A DNA stretch of 64,000 nucleotides from Lethocerus indicus. Taxonomy: Eukaryota > Arthropoda > Insecta > Hemiptera > Belostomatidae. The notes under the pieces were generated by a model, which ran no database searches, was not told the DNA's origin, and saw nothing but the letters and a program-made list of their open reading frames with translations. Where the stretch lies: contig JACDQD010000002.1 in the NCBI GenBank assembly GCA_019843655.1, forward strand, positions 6,396,585 through 6,460,584, written 5' to 3'. Shown piece by piece: positions 9,067 through 23,100 of this stretch. Numbering within the stretch: position 1 is the first letter of the stretch; every line of letters begins with the position of its first letter. The position numbers and the translations under genes were made by a program.

Positions 9067-12000
9067 TCAATTTCTCGACTGTTTCGCTTTCTTTCAGATC
9101 GGAATCATCGTATCGATTTCACTCTCGATCCCCCTGTCGAGGTATATCGCTACATCCATATGGCTGTTCCCGTTGAGGAATTTTATGAAATCTGTTCCCC
9201 TTTTTTTGTCTGCCCGAATCTGCTTTTGTCATTTGTAAAACCTGTAGACGTGGTTAAATACGATTAATTTATTAATCAGTTTTATGTAATAACATTCCGA
9301 CATTTGACTCAACGTGAATTGAAACATTATTTACAATACCCCGAAATGTTTTCCTTGCTCAGTGCAGACATTCAAAGCGTTATACTTTTACTTCAAATAT
9401 AACTCACGGAAATATATAATACCGGAAGGAAATAATTCCGTCTCTAAGCATAAATATTTAAGGAGCGGGCACTGGCGTATTATACGGTTTTATACAGTCG
9501 GTACGAGTCAATTTAAATCTTGGAGGTTATCTCCGAAAGGAAGGTATTATCATGAGCCAGTGCACTATCCAAATAGGATCAACAGTGTACGTTGGCCGCG
9601 TATAACCAGCCGGAATAAACGTTAGATATTGAACCACAGCACACACAATTATATAAACCGTGCAACTTCTCTGTGTGTTCAAAGCAAACAACCATCTTCC
9701 ATATTTACATCTCCTCGATGTATTAGGAGCATGCATTTTTATTTCAGTACAAATAAGATTTGAAATATGCTCATAGATTTGAATAACGTAACAGTAGTAC
9801 GTTATATAACGTACGTAATAACGTACTACTGTTTGATTCTTGAATGTAATGGATGTGTATAAAATTAAAATATACCGAAAAGAAATAATAAACCATATTG
9901 ACCAGCAAAGCTTCTCTTTTTACCCCCAAGCTTTTCCGAGCAGGGGAAAATAAGGTGCAATTGACGGTTTCTCACTTATGTTTGATTCACATTGATTACA
10001 TTATTTTTATATTACGAAATATACGATTGTTAAGTTGCATTAAGCACGAATTGTGAGTAAACCTGTCATACCCCCATATAAATCTTTATTTTTGTATGTA
10101 AGAAATTAAATATATTTATTTCATAAGATTAGATTCGAACTCTCCTTCTTTATTTGGAAATAGTTAGTTTCAATTTAACAATGAATTATTGTAATAAGGT
10201 GGACATAATTAGATACAAATAGAAATTTTATAGAAATGAGAACCGAATGAACTAGATTTATATTTATAGTTTGAGATAGTTAAACTGAATAATGCTGTTG
10301 TCAGGCATTTTCTCTTGCATGTTCAATGTGTTTCTTCCAAAATTGGAGGGGAGAGGAAATCATCAACTGGAGATTAGTGATTGACACAGTTATTAACAAA
10401 TAAGCTCGAAAAGTTGACACCACTTTTGTGAATAACTAGCATTATTTGTTTATTCAACCTGTGCCAGGAGGGGATTTTGGGGTGTTTCAAAGGTCCACAG
10501 CTAGAAATCTTCCCTTAATACCGGTCGCTCTTCACCTCGCCCCGTCTAGGAGCTGTAGGGGAAGAATGTATCTCTCTAAATTAGAAAGTGGTGGGGGCGG
10601 GGGTCCATCTCATGACAAACTGTAAGGAATTCTAAGAAGGGCGAATCCGGGCCTGGCTGCCGGTCCGGAGGCGGCCGCTGTACGCTAAACAGGTCTGTCG
10701 GGCCACCTGCCCTCTACAGTAAACCTTTGATAATTAGGGGCTAGCGACATCTGCTAGCGAATTTACGCGCGGTACAAGAACATTCTGAACGACACTCCAG
10801 AAACGTAGCGCGGAGAAAGAAAAAAATAAACAACCCGAGTGTACGAGACGGCGCGCCTGAATTTGTATTCTCCCCTCTGTTTTGGGACTGTTGTACATTT
10901 GGAGCTGTGTTGTACATTTAGACGAAATTTACAATTCATAACAAAAACTGCTTAATTATTTCTATAAAATGTTTTGAAGTTATTTCAGATCCACTAGAAT
11001 CTCGGTCCTGACCCTTAGAACGGGGTCTTCTTCGATTATCCAGAGAGGTTCCACTCTTCAATCAATTGTTCCTTTTCCCCAGCTACACTGTCGTCAACGG
11101 TAACCTCATATCATCTCGATAACACATAGCTCTGGAACGAACATATAGAATTTGATGGAGATATTTGAGATTCACGCAAGTAATCGATTAGTTTGAATTA
11201 GATTTGGAATTATATTATTGTACTCGGGAAAGAAATCATTTGTTAGGATTCTAAAATATATATAAACGTATTAGTCCTCACATTTCATATGTGCAGTCGT
11301 TATTAATTACAGAAAGTACATGATTTTCCTGACTAGGAACCAATTTCTCCCTCCGGTCATCATGTTAATTGGTCAATACGTACAGAAATTCATTCAGCTT
11401 ATTATGTCCGGGCTTTGGAGCCACCTGAAAGCCGTTGTTGAAGAGGCGGACAAAGTTTCGTGTTATTGTTAAGTTCTGAACAACGCCGGCGCTCCGAACA
11501 CTCGTTCGTCCAAACTCGATTATTCCATTAAACACGAATTCGGCTATATTGTACGTTATTAAATCAAAATGTTATCTTTGTGATTCATTTTGTTCAATTA
11601 CCGCATGAATGATCCAATATTTAATTAGCGTCAATAAAGCGTTTCTTCTATTTAATTTAATCACGTAATAATGGCGCCCACAAATGCGCATCTACTTATA
11701 TAATTATAACCTGTTACGTGTATAAATTATGCATATTTTCCACCTCATACCGCATAAATAATTCAATATTAACGGCGATATTGCTGTTCATAAAACAGTG
11801 TTATAAATATGCCGGGTGAAAAATATAAGGCTAATGGACAAATCACTCCAGAATACAAATAATAATGCAAGCATTATTTTAGTCGATATTCCGTTTTCAT
11901 TATTTATTTGGCGCTGTGAATTGTAATTAAGGAAGAGAAAAAGCATGGAATGATTAAAATATCCGCCTAGTTCTAAAATAAAATTATAATTCCAACAGCG

Positions 12001-12311
12001 TATTATGTATTATATGCGTTGTAACTGTTTCAGAAGTTCAGGCACTTTAGAAAGATAATTTGAAAATTGCAATGTGTTATTGTTGCTACACGTGAAGTAA
12101 ACGAGCGCGGGGCTAAGTCAATTTCCTGGCCAATTGACCCTAGATAATTATGCAGCGATGGCCTACAGACTAATGGCACGTTACCGAAGCTCGCGTTTTA
12201 CGATACATTATGAATGGATTTTTTAAAGAATGCCGTTCTCATATTTTTTACTGTTTTCATCTGTCACACAATCAACAATCATATAGGCCCTATTAGGCCT
12301 GTCGATTTTAA
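9067..12311. other. Non-coding stretch, no gene recognised
   Basis: AT-rich sequence with one GC-rich island near 10.48-10.80 kb. It contains the perfect inverted repeat at 9790-9833. Short open frames near 9362-9736 overlap on both strands and show no domain or splice support. If the exon at 8788 belongs to a minus-strand gene, this stretch would lie in its upstream intron. Confidence 0.5.
9790..9833. repeat. Perfect inverted repeat, 16-bp arms
   Basis: Arms at 9790-9805 (AACAGTAGTACGTTAT) and 9818-9833 are exact reverse complements, separated by 12 bases that are themselves largely self-complementary (ATAACGTACGTA). The stem could be a MITE relic, a cruciform-forming site or the top of an RNA hairpin. 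No matching copy was noticed elsewhere, and no target-site duplication is obvious. Confidence 0.75.
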
Positions 12312-12411
12312 TCACTGGGTGCGAGCTTTGTTGGATGGCTTGGTGGAGGCCTCAACAGTGCAAATTTGTGGTTTAAATCTACGGATTATCAAAAGGATAT
12401 TATGATTCCAA
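12312..12411 (+). CDS. Weak exon candidate
   Basis: From TCA at 12312 one frame runs 33 codons (SLGASFVGWLGGGLNSANLW, then FKSTDYQKDIMIP) to a donor-like CCAA|GTGAGT with its GT at 12412. The same frame stays open past the donor to 12608. No convincing acceptor lies between the stop just upstream and the Gly-rich part. A second frame (12214-12405) is also open, which lowers confidence in either. Family not recognised. Confidence 0.15.
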
Positions 12412-12537
12412 GTGAGTCGTTTGTCTACATAGAGCCCAAGTTAGCGATACTGCTTCAGTGGCTTAATTTGGATTATATTTATAAGTGCACATATTATGAA
12501 TACATTTACAATCATTCAGCGATTTATAGTAGCACCC

Positions 12538-12558
12538 CAATACACAATATGTGTATTG
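12538..12558. repeat. Perfect inverted repeat, 9-bp arms
   Basis: CAATACACA and TGTGTATTG are exact reverse complements around a 3-base spacer (ATA). It may be a cruciform or protein-binding palindrome; no function can be assigned. Confidence 0.6.
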
Positions 12559-12717
12559 TGTGTACATCAATATTGTCATTTGTTCTGCGATATTTTCGTG
12601 TACTATAAAAACAAATTAAACCGCAACTTATTTGTTATCTTATAATGTCACTCCTACCAGTTTATCTTTGATATCAATATAAACAAGCATTGTTGGATTA
12701 ATTTCTTTGTGAGACTA

Positions 12718-12746
12718 GGGTAGGGGTATGGTGGGGCGAGTGGGGG
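12718..12746 (+). other. G-quadruplex-type motif
   Basis: Four runs GGG, GGGG, GGGG and GGGGG are separated by TA, TATGGT and CGAGT. This is a clean match to the four-run pattern with short loops, at the left edge of the GC island at 12.7-13.2 kb. Confidence 0.65.
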
Positions 12747-15700
12747 CTGGCATTATATGAACGACGGTCATGTGATAGAACAGGCCGGTGACATTTCGTC
12801 GCTCCGGCTGGCAGAGTCGCCCGTTTGACCCGGTTACCGATAATTCCCATAATGGTAATGGACGGTGGATGTTTTTCCCGTAGCCGATAAATTCGAAACC
12901 GGGGCGACTCCGCGGCCATTTCCAGGGCCGGCATAAAGGAGCCAACCGCCGCCCGGAGGCCCAAATTGAGTTGTTAATAGCCCGACCATTTCTCTCTATA
13001 GTGGAGTTCTACCGGGGCCGCTCCGGTATAAATTACCGGAAGGCGGCGCGTGAAACCGCGTCTCTATTTTATCCAGCTTTCACTATAAATGGAGAGTCTC
13101 TTCTATCACGGCACTGTAACAGTAGTGCTCGTGGGGGCACGACACGACGACGCCGCCTTGTGCGCCCGCTCTGAGCGTTACTGCCAATGAAACCGGATTC
13201 GACACCTACGAATGGAGGGACGCGTCTCGGGCGGCTGGAATATAGGCTCTGAAATTTTTATTATCAATCCCAACGACCCAGTTTTATTCACGCGGCCTCC
13301 TAACATCGGCGAGAAGCGTTTTACACCTCCACATTTTATGACTCAATGACGGGGGACATTTGGACACTGTTTTCAAAGTCATGCTTGTATATTCGATAAG
13401 TGTGAGCACGTAAGATAAGAATGAGTACGAGGAAAGTAATCTCTTCTCTGCTATGCACTAACTAAAGAAATAAAAGAAAACAAATAATTAGAAGAAATAA
13501 TTAATCGTAATACAAAACTGTAGTGTTCATTAATTTGTTAACTTTTGGGCTTTCAATATATTCTTCAGCTAAATAACCTTGGCAGGAGTATGATTTGACC
13601 TCTCAATGATTTGAGTGAGATACATCCATCGATTACGAACAGGTGCAACGTCATGAATGTAAAAATCTACTTTTACTTTCTTATTTAAAAATTCTTATTC
13701 AAATCAGATTGTCAATAAGACGCAGTAACTATAGTAGTCTTATCGATTTAATAAGACCATCAACGATTATGTACTATTAACCTAAAGTATGCCAGCATAA
13801 AAGGTACAGACAAAATCTTCATTATTACCATGAAATTAGGATAATTTAGCATTCATTGCTCCAAATACAATATTTTACTCGTATTAGTCTATACAGTGTA
13901 GGTTCACAACAGGAACATAGATTAAACATTGCCAGGACCGCAAAACCTAAGGGCACACTTCGGCCGAAGATAATATTAATATTTTTGCATTGTCTATAAA
14001 CTATAAATTGTCAAATTTCATAATTGACACATGAAGATTAATGTGACATCAGCCTAATGGATTTCCCGGGTACTGGTTTGACGGTAAAGTACATGCTCGT
14101 GGACGGGTAGAATTAAATTTCAGCTTCATATCTTGACAACAAAAAACGTAATAAATATAGCTAGTGCAAAACTAGTATATGGTGAATCAAATCTTCCCGA
14201 ATAAGGTAGTTATGCCCAAGGATATCTTCTACTCTATTGTGTGTTTCCCATCAATTGTAATTTGGTTTCGTTAAGTATGATTTCATAATTATTAATTAGT
14301 CCAATAACTGGTTCAAGTATTATTTTTATCTTGTAGTATGTAGTTTTATATTTGTGGCCAATATTATTTATTGTTCATTTATACTTAGTAGGCGTAGATT
14401 TTCAATTCCCTCCCTAAATTAATATAAGAAGCATTATTCCCTATTTAAGGAATGGAGAAATCGTTCACAGTACTAAATTGTCGATTCCGGAGAAAGCTCT
14501 TGGAACGTCAATTAGCCGTAAAGATGAAAGTGGTTATTTTACATTTTCACACTGGGGTGAATTTCGACTGGGCGATATTGGACACGAAGCAAACTAGTTA
14601 TACTAAGCCCCGAAGTAAATTTTGCTGCATATATGCAAAGTGGCACGACGGACGGGGCGGGCTGGAGGCTGGCTAAACCGTGCTAACCGCTTCATTCCCG
14701 CTAATCCCTCGGGATCACATATTTACCTTGTCAGCACGACCTATAGTAATGCTTCACGCTTCAAAGCGCCGCCTCCCCCGCCTCTTGTCCTCGGTCGGTG
14801 TGACACGCTCAACTTGGGAGGTACCCTGTTATCGAGTCACGATCCGTTTGCTCGCGACGGTTCAAATTTAATCAGGCCGGGGTTGAGGGGCGGGTTTCGG
14901 TTAATCGCCAGAGGCTTGCCTCAAGTTACCTTGCCGCCGTGTTTACAGGAAATTATTCTCTAACTAACATACAATAGTAAAAAATCGTTCAGTTTATTCC
15001 TTGTCGGTTGTTTTTGAATTGAAGAAAAACGGATTCATAATAAAAAATTACTTCATCTCGATTTCCTTTAATTCAATAGTTGGACAAAACAGCACAAAAT
15101 ATCTCCGATCGATGGCTTAGTTATCCAACTAATTACTTTCCCAACAAGTAATTAAAATTAATTTTGAAGAAATCCATTTTACAACAGTCGTATGGAGGAG
15201 ATTTATTGTTCTCGGAATGAACACTTCGACACAGTACAGTTTTACTAATGTTACATGCGAATTAATAACTAAAAATATGAAGGAAGCGCATTTCCGATCA
15301 CATATTCCACAGCACCTTCGTCTGTTTCCCACTATTGTGCGGCTATAACGCCGACATGTATCAATTTCTTAATAATGGGGCCCATAACACGTCGAACGAT
15401 TAATTTTAAATGCTCACGGGTCGATCGATAATACCCATTCTTCTTGGGGGCCTTTAGCGGTGAAGCGGAGCTGAGTCTGGCCCGTGTTGAAGTTTTTAGT
15501 GGGGCTAAAATTTCAACTATGAATGATTAATTATCAGGTAAGCGCTCAGTTCGGCACCGCCCATTGTCGGTAAAGTTCAGGGCTTCTGCCCCGGTTTAAT
15601 AATAGGAATTTGACAATCCTAGCGGGCTCTGATAATCATCAAGGAAACAATGGATAATTTAACCATTGCATTCAAAATCGGTAAGGGCTCTCCAATTACA

Positions 15701-16620
15701 GGATTCAAATTGGTTAAATAGAAATCAATTTAAAATTAATTACGCGTTAATATAAATGAATTTATTCGTGATTTCGGTGCTAATCATTTTTTTATTCAAT
15801 CAGCAGACTTTATCGAATGTTCCTTACCAGTTCATTGTCCACAAGAGCATTCCGCGAGGAAAATACTGTTTTGTACTTGCATTTCGCGTGTCTAAATAAA
15901 GCATCGTCTAAGCGATCTTCACCGCTTTTTCATATTTCAACACGATCCGTAACTGTTCCGTAAATGGTATTGGGTACACTCGCTGACCTCGGCCGACCAC
16001 AAGGGTAATTTAAAAATAGTGAAAATCAATCATAAACATTTTACTAACAAATTTCGTGATTACGTTAAAATTGAACACTAGACAACAGTTTGGACATACA
16101 GTAATAATCACATAAAACTCATCTCCATTCTACGCGGGAATCGAAACGGGGATCTTAAAATCTTCGTCATATTCACGCGTATGGGTCGGTAAGAGGGAAT
16201 GTTTTTTTTCGAACGGATGAAGCCCTCAGGTATGGCCATTACGCTGGGGCCCCTTGGCTTACACGGCGGGCTCCAAACTTTCAAATTGTCCCCTTCAAAC
16301 ATTTACCTTACAGACGGACACTTCGGCCACCTTTTGCCTCGAATAGTTCTACCTAAACAGGCGCGACATCAAATATTTGGCCAACACTCTCAACGGGCAA
16401 CTACCTCAGTCATTTTTCTGTTCGGTGCCTCGTATATTCTGGCGAGGGAAGGAATTTATAGAATAAACAAAATTTCGAAAACATTTATTGTTCGCTGTTG
16501 AATTTTAACCATGTTGAAATATCGAGAGATGATAGTGCAGGATAAATCTATGAAACGGAGCGGAATTACACATCAAAATGAAATGAAATCCGTATTAGAA
16601 ATACCTTTGATTTCTTTTTG

Positions 16621-16667
16621 TGTGTTTCTGTCTTCACTCGCTAGTTTGGTCTTTTGCTAGATCTTCA
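16621..16667 (-). repeat. Dispersed repeat core, copy 2 (minus)
   Basis: The reverse complement reads GATCTAGCAAAAGACC, then AAACTAGCGAGTGAAGACAG and AAACAC. It matches copy 1 (TCTAGCAAAAGAC...CAGCGAG) and copy 4 (AAAAGACC...CAGCGAG..GACAGAAACA). Continuing on the minus strand upstream of the core, a segment with GACAACCACCACAGTAC and GACTAAC may also belong to the element; a loosely similar segment is at 31291-31322. Confidence 0.5.
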
Positions 16668-17085
16668 GTAGCGGTGTTAGTCACTATCACTTGTACTGTG
16701 GTGGTTGTCAGTTTGTCTTGTGTATAATATACGTGCTTGTTATTGTGTTTTTGGGGATGTTGTTTGTCTCATTTGTGGGGGTTGGGATATTTGTTAATGG
16801 GCTTAAGTATATGTCGAATTGTCGGTCAAAATATTTAAGGCATGATAACTTAACATGTTGGATTTCAGGTTGTTTGATAGTACAAACAGTGTCAGCACTC
16901 AAACTCTAATATCCCATTGTTTATATGTTATACATCCTGCTATAATTTTCCAATAGCCACAGGCAATTAACGAGTTTAACCTTAGGCTTGAGTTGACGTA
17001 CTTACTATCTTGTGAAGTATGCGTTACTCATCGTGAAAATGCTGGTAGGATAATACCGAGGGAATGTTACTGTCCCCAGTGAAAA

Positions 17086-17127
17086 GCTGAAACCGGTCTG
17101 GTGTAAGAACAAATAGGCGAATGAGTC
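17086..17127 (+). repeat. Dispersed repeat core, copy 3 (diverged)
   Basis: AGCTGAAACCGGTCTGG, then AAGAAC, then AGGCGA keep the order and spacing of copies 1 and 5 (GAAAxCGGTCT, AAAGAC, AGCGAG). It is the most diverged member, and membership is an inference from spacing and the GGTCT word. Confidence 0.35.
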
Positions 17128-20100
17128 CGAGATCGTTGAAATAAGAATATGCATCAGGGCCGAATGTTTAGAGAGCCTCCGTTAATTAAAGGCCTGCTCT
17201 GTATGAGAGAGCGGGGTGGGCCGCGGCAGGAAATAAGTAAAGCAAGACCGCCAATGGGGGTCGCCGAGGCCGAATACTTTTAATACTCGGGGCTCGGAAG
17301 ATGGGATTCGAGGTTAGTGCGGAGCAAGAAAATATTCTGCAGTAATTTTCAAGCAGCCGAATTTACGACTGTCATTTCCTCTATTGCGCCTCGGCATTTA
17401 AAAATATCACAATAGGGGTGGGCCCCGAGGGGTGGCAACCCTAAATAAGGTGTCGGAGTGGTGGGGCGGACCCTGCCTGTTTCTACCAGAGACCCAGTTC
17501 TGGGCCCAGCCTAATGCCGCCCCTCTCAGGCTACAATTTAAGCTTTATAGGAAATTTATATAAGACCTCGCCGGGATCGGATTATGTTCAGGAAATACGC
17601 GGACGAGTCTAGGCCGCTTATACGGGAAAAGGAGGAGGGGCCCTCCCCCGACCTCCTTCCGCAGATCTTATTTCTGCCTTGAGGATACCGTTAACCGCTA
17701 CAAAAAAATTTCACTAATTTTTCCAAGAAAATATTTATTCCTATGGATAATAATAATTCGCGAAGAATAACAAATGGATTATTTAAAACACGAAATATCC
17801 TCTCTCTTAATAATATTAATCAATAGATTACTTGCGTACGTGAAATTAATGTTTGTAATATTTTCACCGCATAATTTATAATGTTACTATTAGGAGTTCA
17901 CACAAGTACATGAAACACTCTTATTGGTTAAATTCCCAGGTGAGATAAATAGGCTTATACTTCTCATATTTTAGAGGTCTAATTGTTATATTACTCATTA
18001 AAATTGTAATGTAGTTTAAGACAAAAAAATATATGCCGAGTTCTGATTGAGCTGTATGTTTGAGCGTAGGACTATAACTTGCATATCGGATAGTTGAAAT
18101 TAGACAGTCTAATATAGTTTCAACGCGTTTGTTTAAATTGTTAGAGCCAACGAGCTCGGGACGGTACGGGTAAAGGTTCGATTGGCGTTTTGGACCAGCG
18201 GCGGCCTTCTCGATACGCTCTATTTTGTCGGGCTTACATTCTTCTTGGGCTTCGTACATTCCTCATCACTTCCTCTTTTCATTCTCCGAATTCCGCGGCA
18301 TTGTCCAAAAGGTTCACCCAGCAAGCGAAAATATTTTTTTTCTAATTTCAGATAAAAGCATTTCTATGTTCTTTATACAGTCGGATAGAATCAATGAGAT
18401 TGATCAGGTTGTTAGGTTATACATAGTTATAGCGGTCTTATTGTCGCCAGACATTATGAGTAATAGTTCGGCAAGTCCAACAGTGATTCGGTCCCAGAAT
18501 CTAATAAAATAAGAATCTCATGCCAGGTCATATTCTAATCACATGACGATTATCATAACATAATCGAATATCAGCTGCAAACATCGTCTCATTTGCTGGT
18601 CTGGGTTTGCGGGCTGGCTATAAAAAGCGGCAGTTACTGTTGGAGGATTTAATTACCGGACATTAACGAAAGCAATTTGCACGCTTCGAATCGATGTTTG
18701 GCTTATAGTCGCCTCCGGATTTAATGAAACGATATTTCAAGTTGTTCCAATACACGGAGTATCGTTTCTCATTTTGAAACGAATCACTATAAAATGTTTC
18801 CCTCCGAAATGGACTAACGATTAAATTACATCAGTCGATAAGTATATTTATAAATATCAATGAAAAATAATTAATAATTAGAGTAGTACCTTCCGAAGAA
18901 ATAACAAATTACCTGGCCTACATAATATATCTAGTATTTAATCTTCATTGATGCGTGTAGAATAATTTACGGTCTAAGCTTCGTATATTAAAAGGGTGAT
19001 ATTATGAGATGCGGAAAGAGGAAACTTCAATTCATAATGCTGAACATTTAGAGCACTGATTTAGGTCGGCGCATATCCGGTTCACAATATATTAGGCATT
19101 ATATTGAAATTCCTGCGAAAACTATCCCGAGAAGACGAACACCTTCCTAATGAATATGAGTTGTGATTAGATTCCTATCCTTTATTACGTTGGGGAAGTC
19201 CACGAGAATTCTGTCCGAACGCTGGGATTATTTTTGAAATATACGAACCGGGCGGTGTGGTGGTGTTGGTGGGGGTTAGAGTGTAAATTTTATTTCGGCG
19301 GCCTCTTATAACGTAGTTAAATTGAAGTTTAAGACCCACTATTGATCGGAAACAAGGAAGACTTTGCCAAATTACAGTGTGGGGGTCCCGTGAGGGCGGC
19401 GGCCGCTTGCCCTCGGGCTTACCAAACTAAACTATGCCCATTAATTAATTAGCCGCAATAATGGGCAAGGTAAAATCGATTTTGGCGTAATTAAATTTTT
19501 GTTCATGAATAGGTCCGGATAGCGGTGGCTTATTTGAAACTCTAAGTAGTCGCATATTTGATTTTTAGTCATTATTACCCTTTTGCTTTACTTTCGTCAA
19601 ACATTTTAGGACCCCGAGGCCGAAGTGAGGGCTTATCTCGCACAACCTGAAAAACCCAGGTCCGCTAATTCCCGGAGGGGGGTCCCGGTCGGTTTCCACT
19701 TCCCACGAAAATTTCCAAAAACGTTCAAAATCCCCGGAACCCGTAAGAATATCTGGGCACGGAAATTTAATTGAAACTTGAAATCCGGCTAAAAAGAATT
19801 AACAGAGTTAGCCTGATAACCGGCCGGATAGGATGGGGATCAATTGGACCCCAGGGATGGACTGCGGGGGGTGGGAGTTCCCCTGAAAATTGTCGACGCT
19901 AAGTGGATTATTAAAAATTGAAAGGAGGGAGAGAAGAGTGAGAGAGAGAGTGGGCGCCTCATTAGTCCTCCAGTGGCTTCAATGCGACTCCAGGAATCCT
20001 TAAGAAGGCCCTCTTCATCCTCCGGTTCGAGCACTATTTAACTACCCTTCTTCGCCCGAGATTAGTCCCACCTTAAGCCGACACTACGACCTCTGAATAT

Positions 20101-23100
20101 GCTACTTCAATCCGCCTAATACGATATTAAAGCCATTGTACTCCGCGATATCATTTAATATGCGCCACGAAATGAAATATATACAGATAGCGTACTGTGT
20201 AAAATGTAACTTGCTTACATTAGCATTTACGTGACTCGGTTGGAAACCAAATCCAACATCGGTTAAATTTGCAATGTAAAACCATCCATTTTATAGATAT
20301 TTTCGGAAGCTAATCTGTAGTTTTCAGATTGTGGTAAACGACAGAATCACGAAGATGGGCCGGGAGATTTTTAACAAATGAAATCAGCGCCAGGACAATA
20401 TTTTATTAAACGCTTTACAAGGCCCCAAAAACGAGGCTATACGCATAATTACCGCCTTGAAATATCGACGTTAGGAGATACAATTCGGTAGGGCGGGTGA
20501 GTGCGTTATAGCCCTTAGCGGCTGTGGCTCCAGATATAAGATTTTTTACTTCCGACCTCAGATATAATAGACGGGGCGCCGCTGATAGTTCAGCACCGCT
20601 GGCACCAGACTATAAACTAAAACAAATTTCCTATGTGAATTTGTCTTCAGTAAATCGGGTTATTGAGTTGTCGCGTACTTATTTGGGCGATATTTTATAG
20701 TTTTATAAAGCTATTTTAGTGATTCTCAGAATTTATTCAGCGAATCGGATCCTATTGCGTCGGCACGAATGCCTCATGTACTCAATTTGTATTCGTTGAT
20801 TTAGTACTACGAATGCAATATTTACAGTTTAATCGAAAAATGGCAAAGTGTAATGAAATAATGCGAATGCAAATCTATATATCGTTGAAATTGGGATGGG
20901 TGAAACCTGCAGGTATCCGATTCTTCAATTTGACTATATTCTTTCAGATCATCTGTAATTTCGACGAATTATACCCAGAAAAATGCAGCAAACAACCGCA
21001 AAGATGAATTGAGTCGGTTTTTATAGATAATTATATAAACTGAAACCGGAATACGTTAACGAAGAAATACTAAAACCGCATGCGTAAATGGAATATGTTT
21101 TATAACAAACTATTAACTGTTCGAATTTATATTAAGTTAGTGGAAAGCTAATGTTTTTTCTTCAAGACGTTTCTCCAGGGAGGACGAAGGTGTATTATGA
21201 TGAGATTAATTTCAATGCGAGGTTTGCACAAAAGGATAAATAGGTTCGAGATTCAAGACACAATTGAAGGTAAAAACTCGGTGTTGGTGGGAGCCTGCGG
21301 AGGCCGCCTCTCAGGAATTTGATGAAAGCGAATGTCACGAACAGAAAGCCCGCCTACCCTATAACCTTACAGCATTGTAGGTGTATTAACGGGGTTTCCT
21401 TTCTTGCGAACTTGCACCCAAGAGGCAAATCCAAAAAGTGACGTTTGAAACGTTTAATCAAAAATGTTATCCAAAGTACTGTTAAGGCAATATAATTTAA
21501 ACTTTAGAAAGAGGAATATAAATTTGCCTTTATTTCTGATCAGTGGAAGAAGGTACTTAATACGAGCTGCAAATTATTGACACAGTTCAAATCCATTTTA
21601 TAGCGGGAAAACTTTTTCTCATTAATGCGCGCTTTAAAATATTGAAACAAAACAATTAGTAAAAACTACGCCCCCCTTCTCATGAGATCTTTGTAGGTTA
21701 GAAGTAGGCAGATATACTAATAAGATAAGCCAAAATACTCTAAAATATAGAGAAAAAATGAATAACCGTAGGCCTTAAGAAAGCGGGAAAGTTACATACC
21801 ATGAAAGAAAAGAAAACTGGAACGCGGATATACGAAAAAACTCGTTTTAAAAGAAATTAACAGATTTACCAGAAATTCAACCTAATAATTAAACATTCCC
21901 CCTTCTCTTGTTCAATATCCATTGGGGCACAAAAATATGTTAAACATGTTATACTGCTGCTGAATTCAAAATGCGTATTTAATGTACACTAGCCACATAA
22001 TGTTTGACAAAAGTGTAGCGCAAAGAAAGATATGCCGCTACATATCGTACAGCATATAAAGTGAAATTAGTTGCTAGAACGAGTACGTAATATGTCGAGG
22101 CTGACAGGGGGGGAATAAAACGTTCTAAAAATCGTCTATTGGCTTCTTCCGCTTCAATAACATTCAAAGAATGTTCCGCAGAATGCAACCCCTTGGTTAT
22201 ACATCGCTGTTCGAAATTATCGTTTTTCGAAGCCTGTCTATCTCAATTGCAATAATCTTTTAAGCATTGGTAGCCATAAAGGATGTCGGTAAACGCTTCG
22301 ATATTTCGTGAAATCGATTCTTGAACAAAAAAAGCGAAGAAATAAATAAATAAAAGCTATTTCCTATATGTATACTGGGCGTTTTCTTCTTTTCACATCA
22401 TTGTTAACAATGTTTAATGGTAATCTGACAACTTAGAGAAGCGCTCAAATTAAGTTCCAAAAAAAGTTCATACATTAATAAATCTGAATCGACATAAAAA
22501 GCATATAGAACAATTAAGCATTATTAAAAAGGTAGCTTTTTTTATAAACATTATGATTTGTTAAAATTACTCATAAAAATATTATCGGGGTTGTGTGGGT
22601 TTCAATTCACATTTTCTTTTTAACTTATATTGGATTTGTTAATCCCTGTTAAAAACGCATCCAAATACTGTATGTTTTTTCAATAATTAATTGGAGTTGA
22701 TGTTCGGAATATTTTTAATTATTAAGCGATGTAATGCTTCTTAATTTAATTTAGCCGCCAACAAAAGAACAAACAATAAAAAAGAAAGTTGGAATTGTAA
22801 TATAAAATTGAGTTTCCCTCTGGAAACTCTGCGTTCATAGGGGTGCAATAAAGAAGGTCTTCCTGATTAAGTGACTTTTACCACTCAATATGGTAAACAA
22901 GGCTAGTTAATTTTCACCCCCGTTTTCCTTTTTTTTTGGATACTACTCAGAACTTTTATATTATTCCGGGAAAGATTTTTCAGGATGTTTGGCATTGATT
23001 ACGTCGAATAATAGTCCGTATATATTCTCGATCGTGATTGGATCAGTTTCAATATTCGATTTAGTGAGTGAATTTTGTTTTCAGAAAGTTAAAATTAACT

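Larger units (their letters stand above)
12412..16620. other. Non-coding stretch, no gene recognised
   Basis: Two GC islands (12.7-13.2 and 14.6-14.9 kb) sit between AT-rich tracts. The islands carry overlapping open frames on both strands (for example 12698-12964 minus and 14622-14963 plus) rich in P, R and S, typical of GC-biased non-coding DNA. A G-quadruplex-type tract lies at 12718-12746 and a small hairpin at 12538-12558. The frame at 16199-16501 has no domain or splice support. Confidence 0.5.

Noticed and set aside
10125..10150. tRNA-like B box (GTTCGAATC on minus)
   Set aside because: The flanking bases cannot form a T-arm stem and no A box or acceptor stem is present.
17086..17145. 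Hammerhead-ribozyme-like words (GAATGAGTCCGAG...GAAAT)
   Set aside because: The obligatory CTGANGA core is absent and stems do not close.
19060..19082. TTAGGTCGGCGCATATCC, resembling a mariner terminal repeat
   Set aside because: Only about 12 bases fit the remembered pattern and no inverted partner was found nearby.
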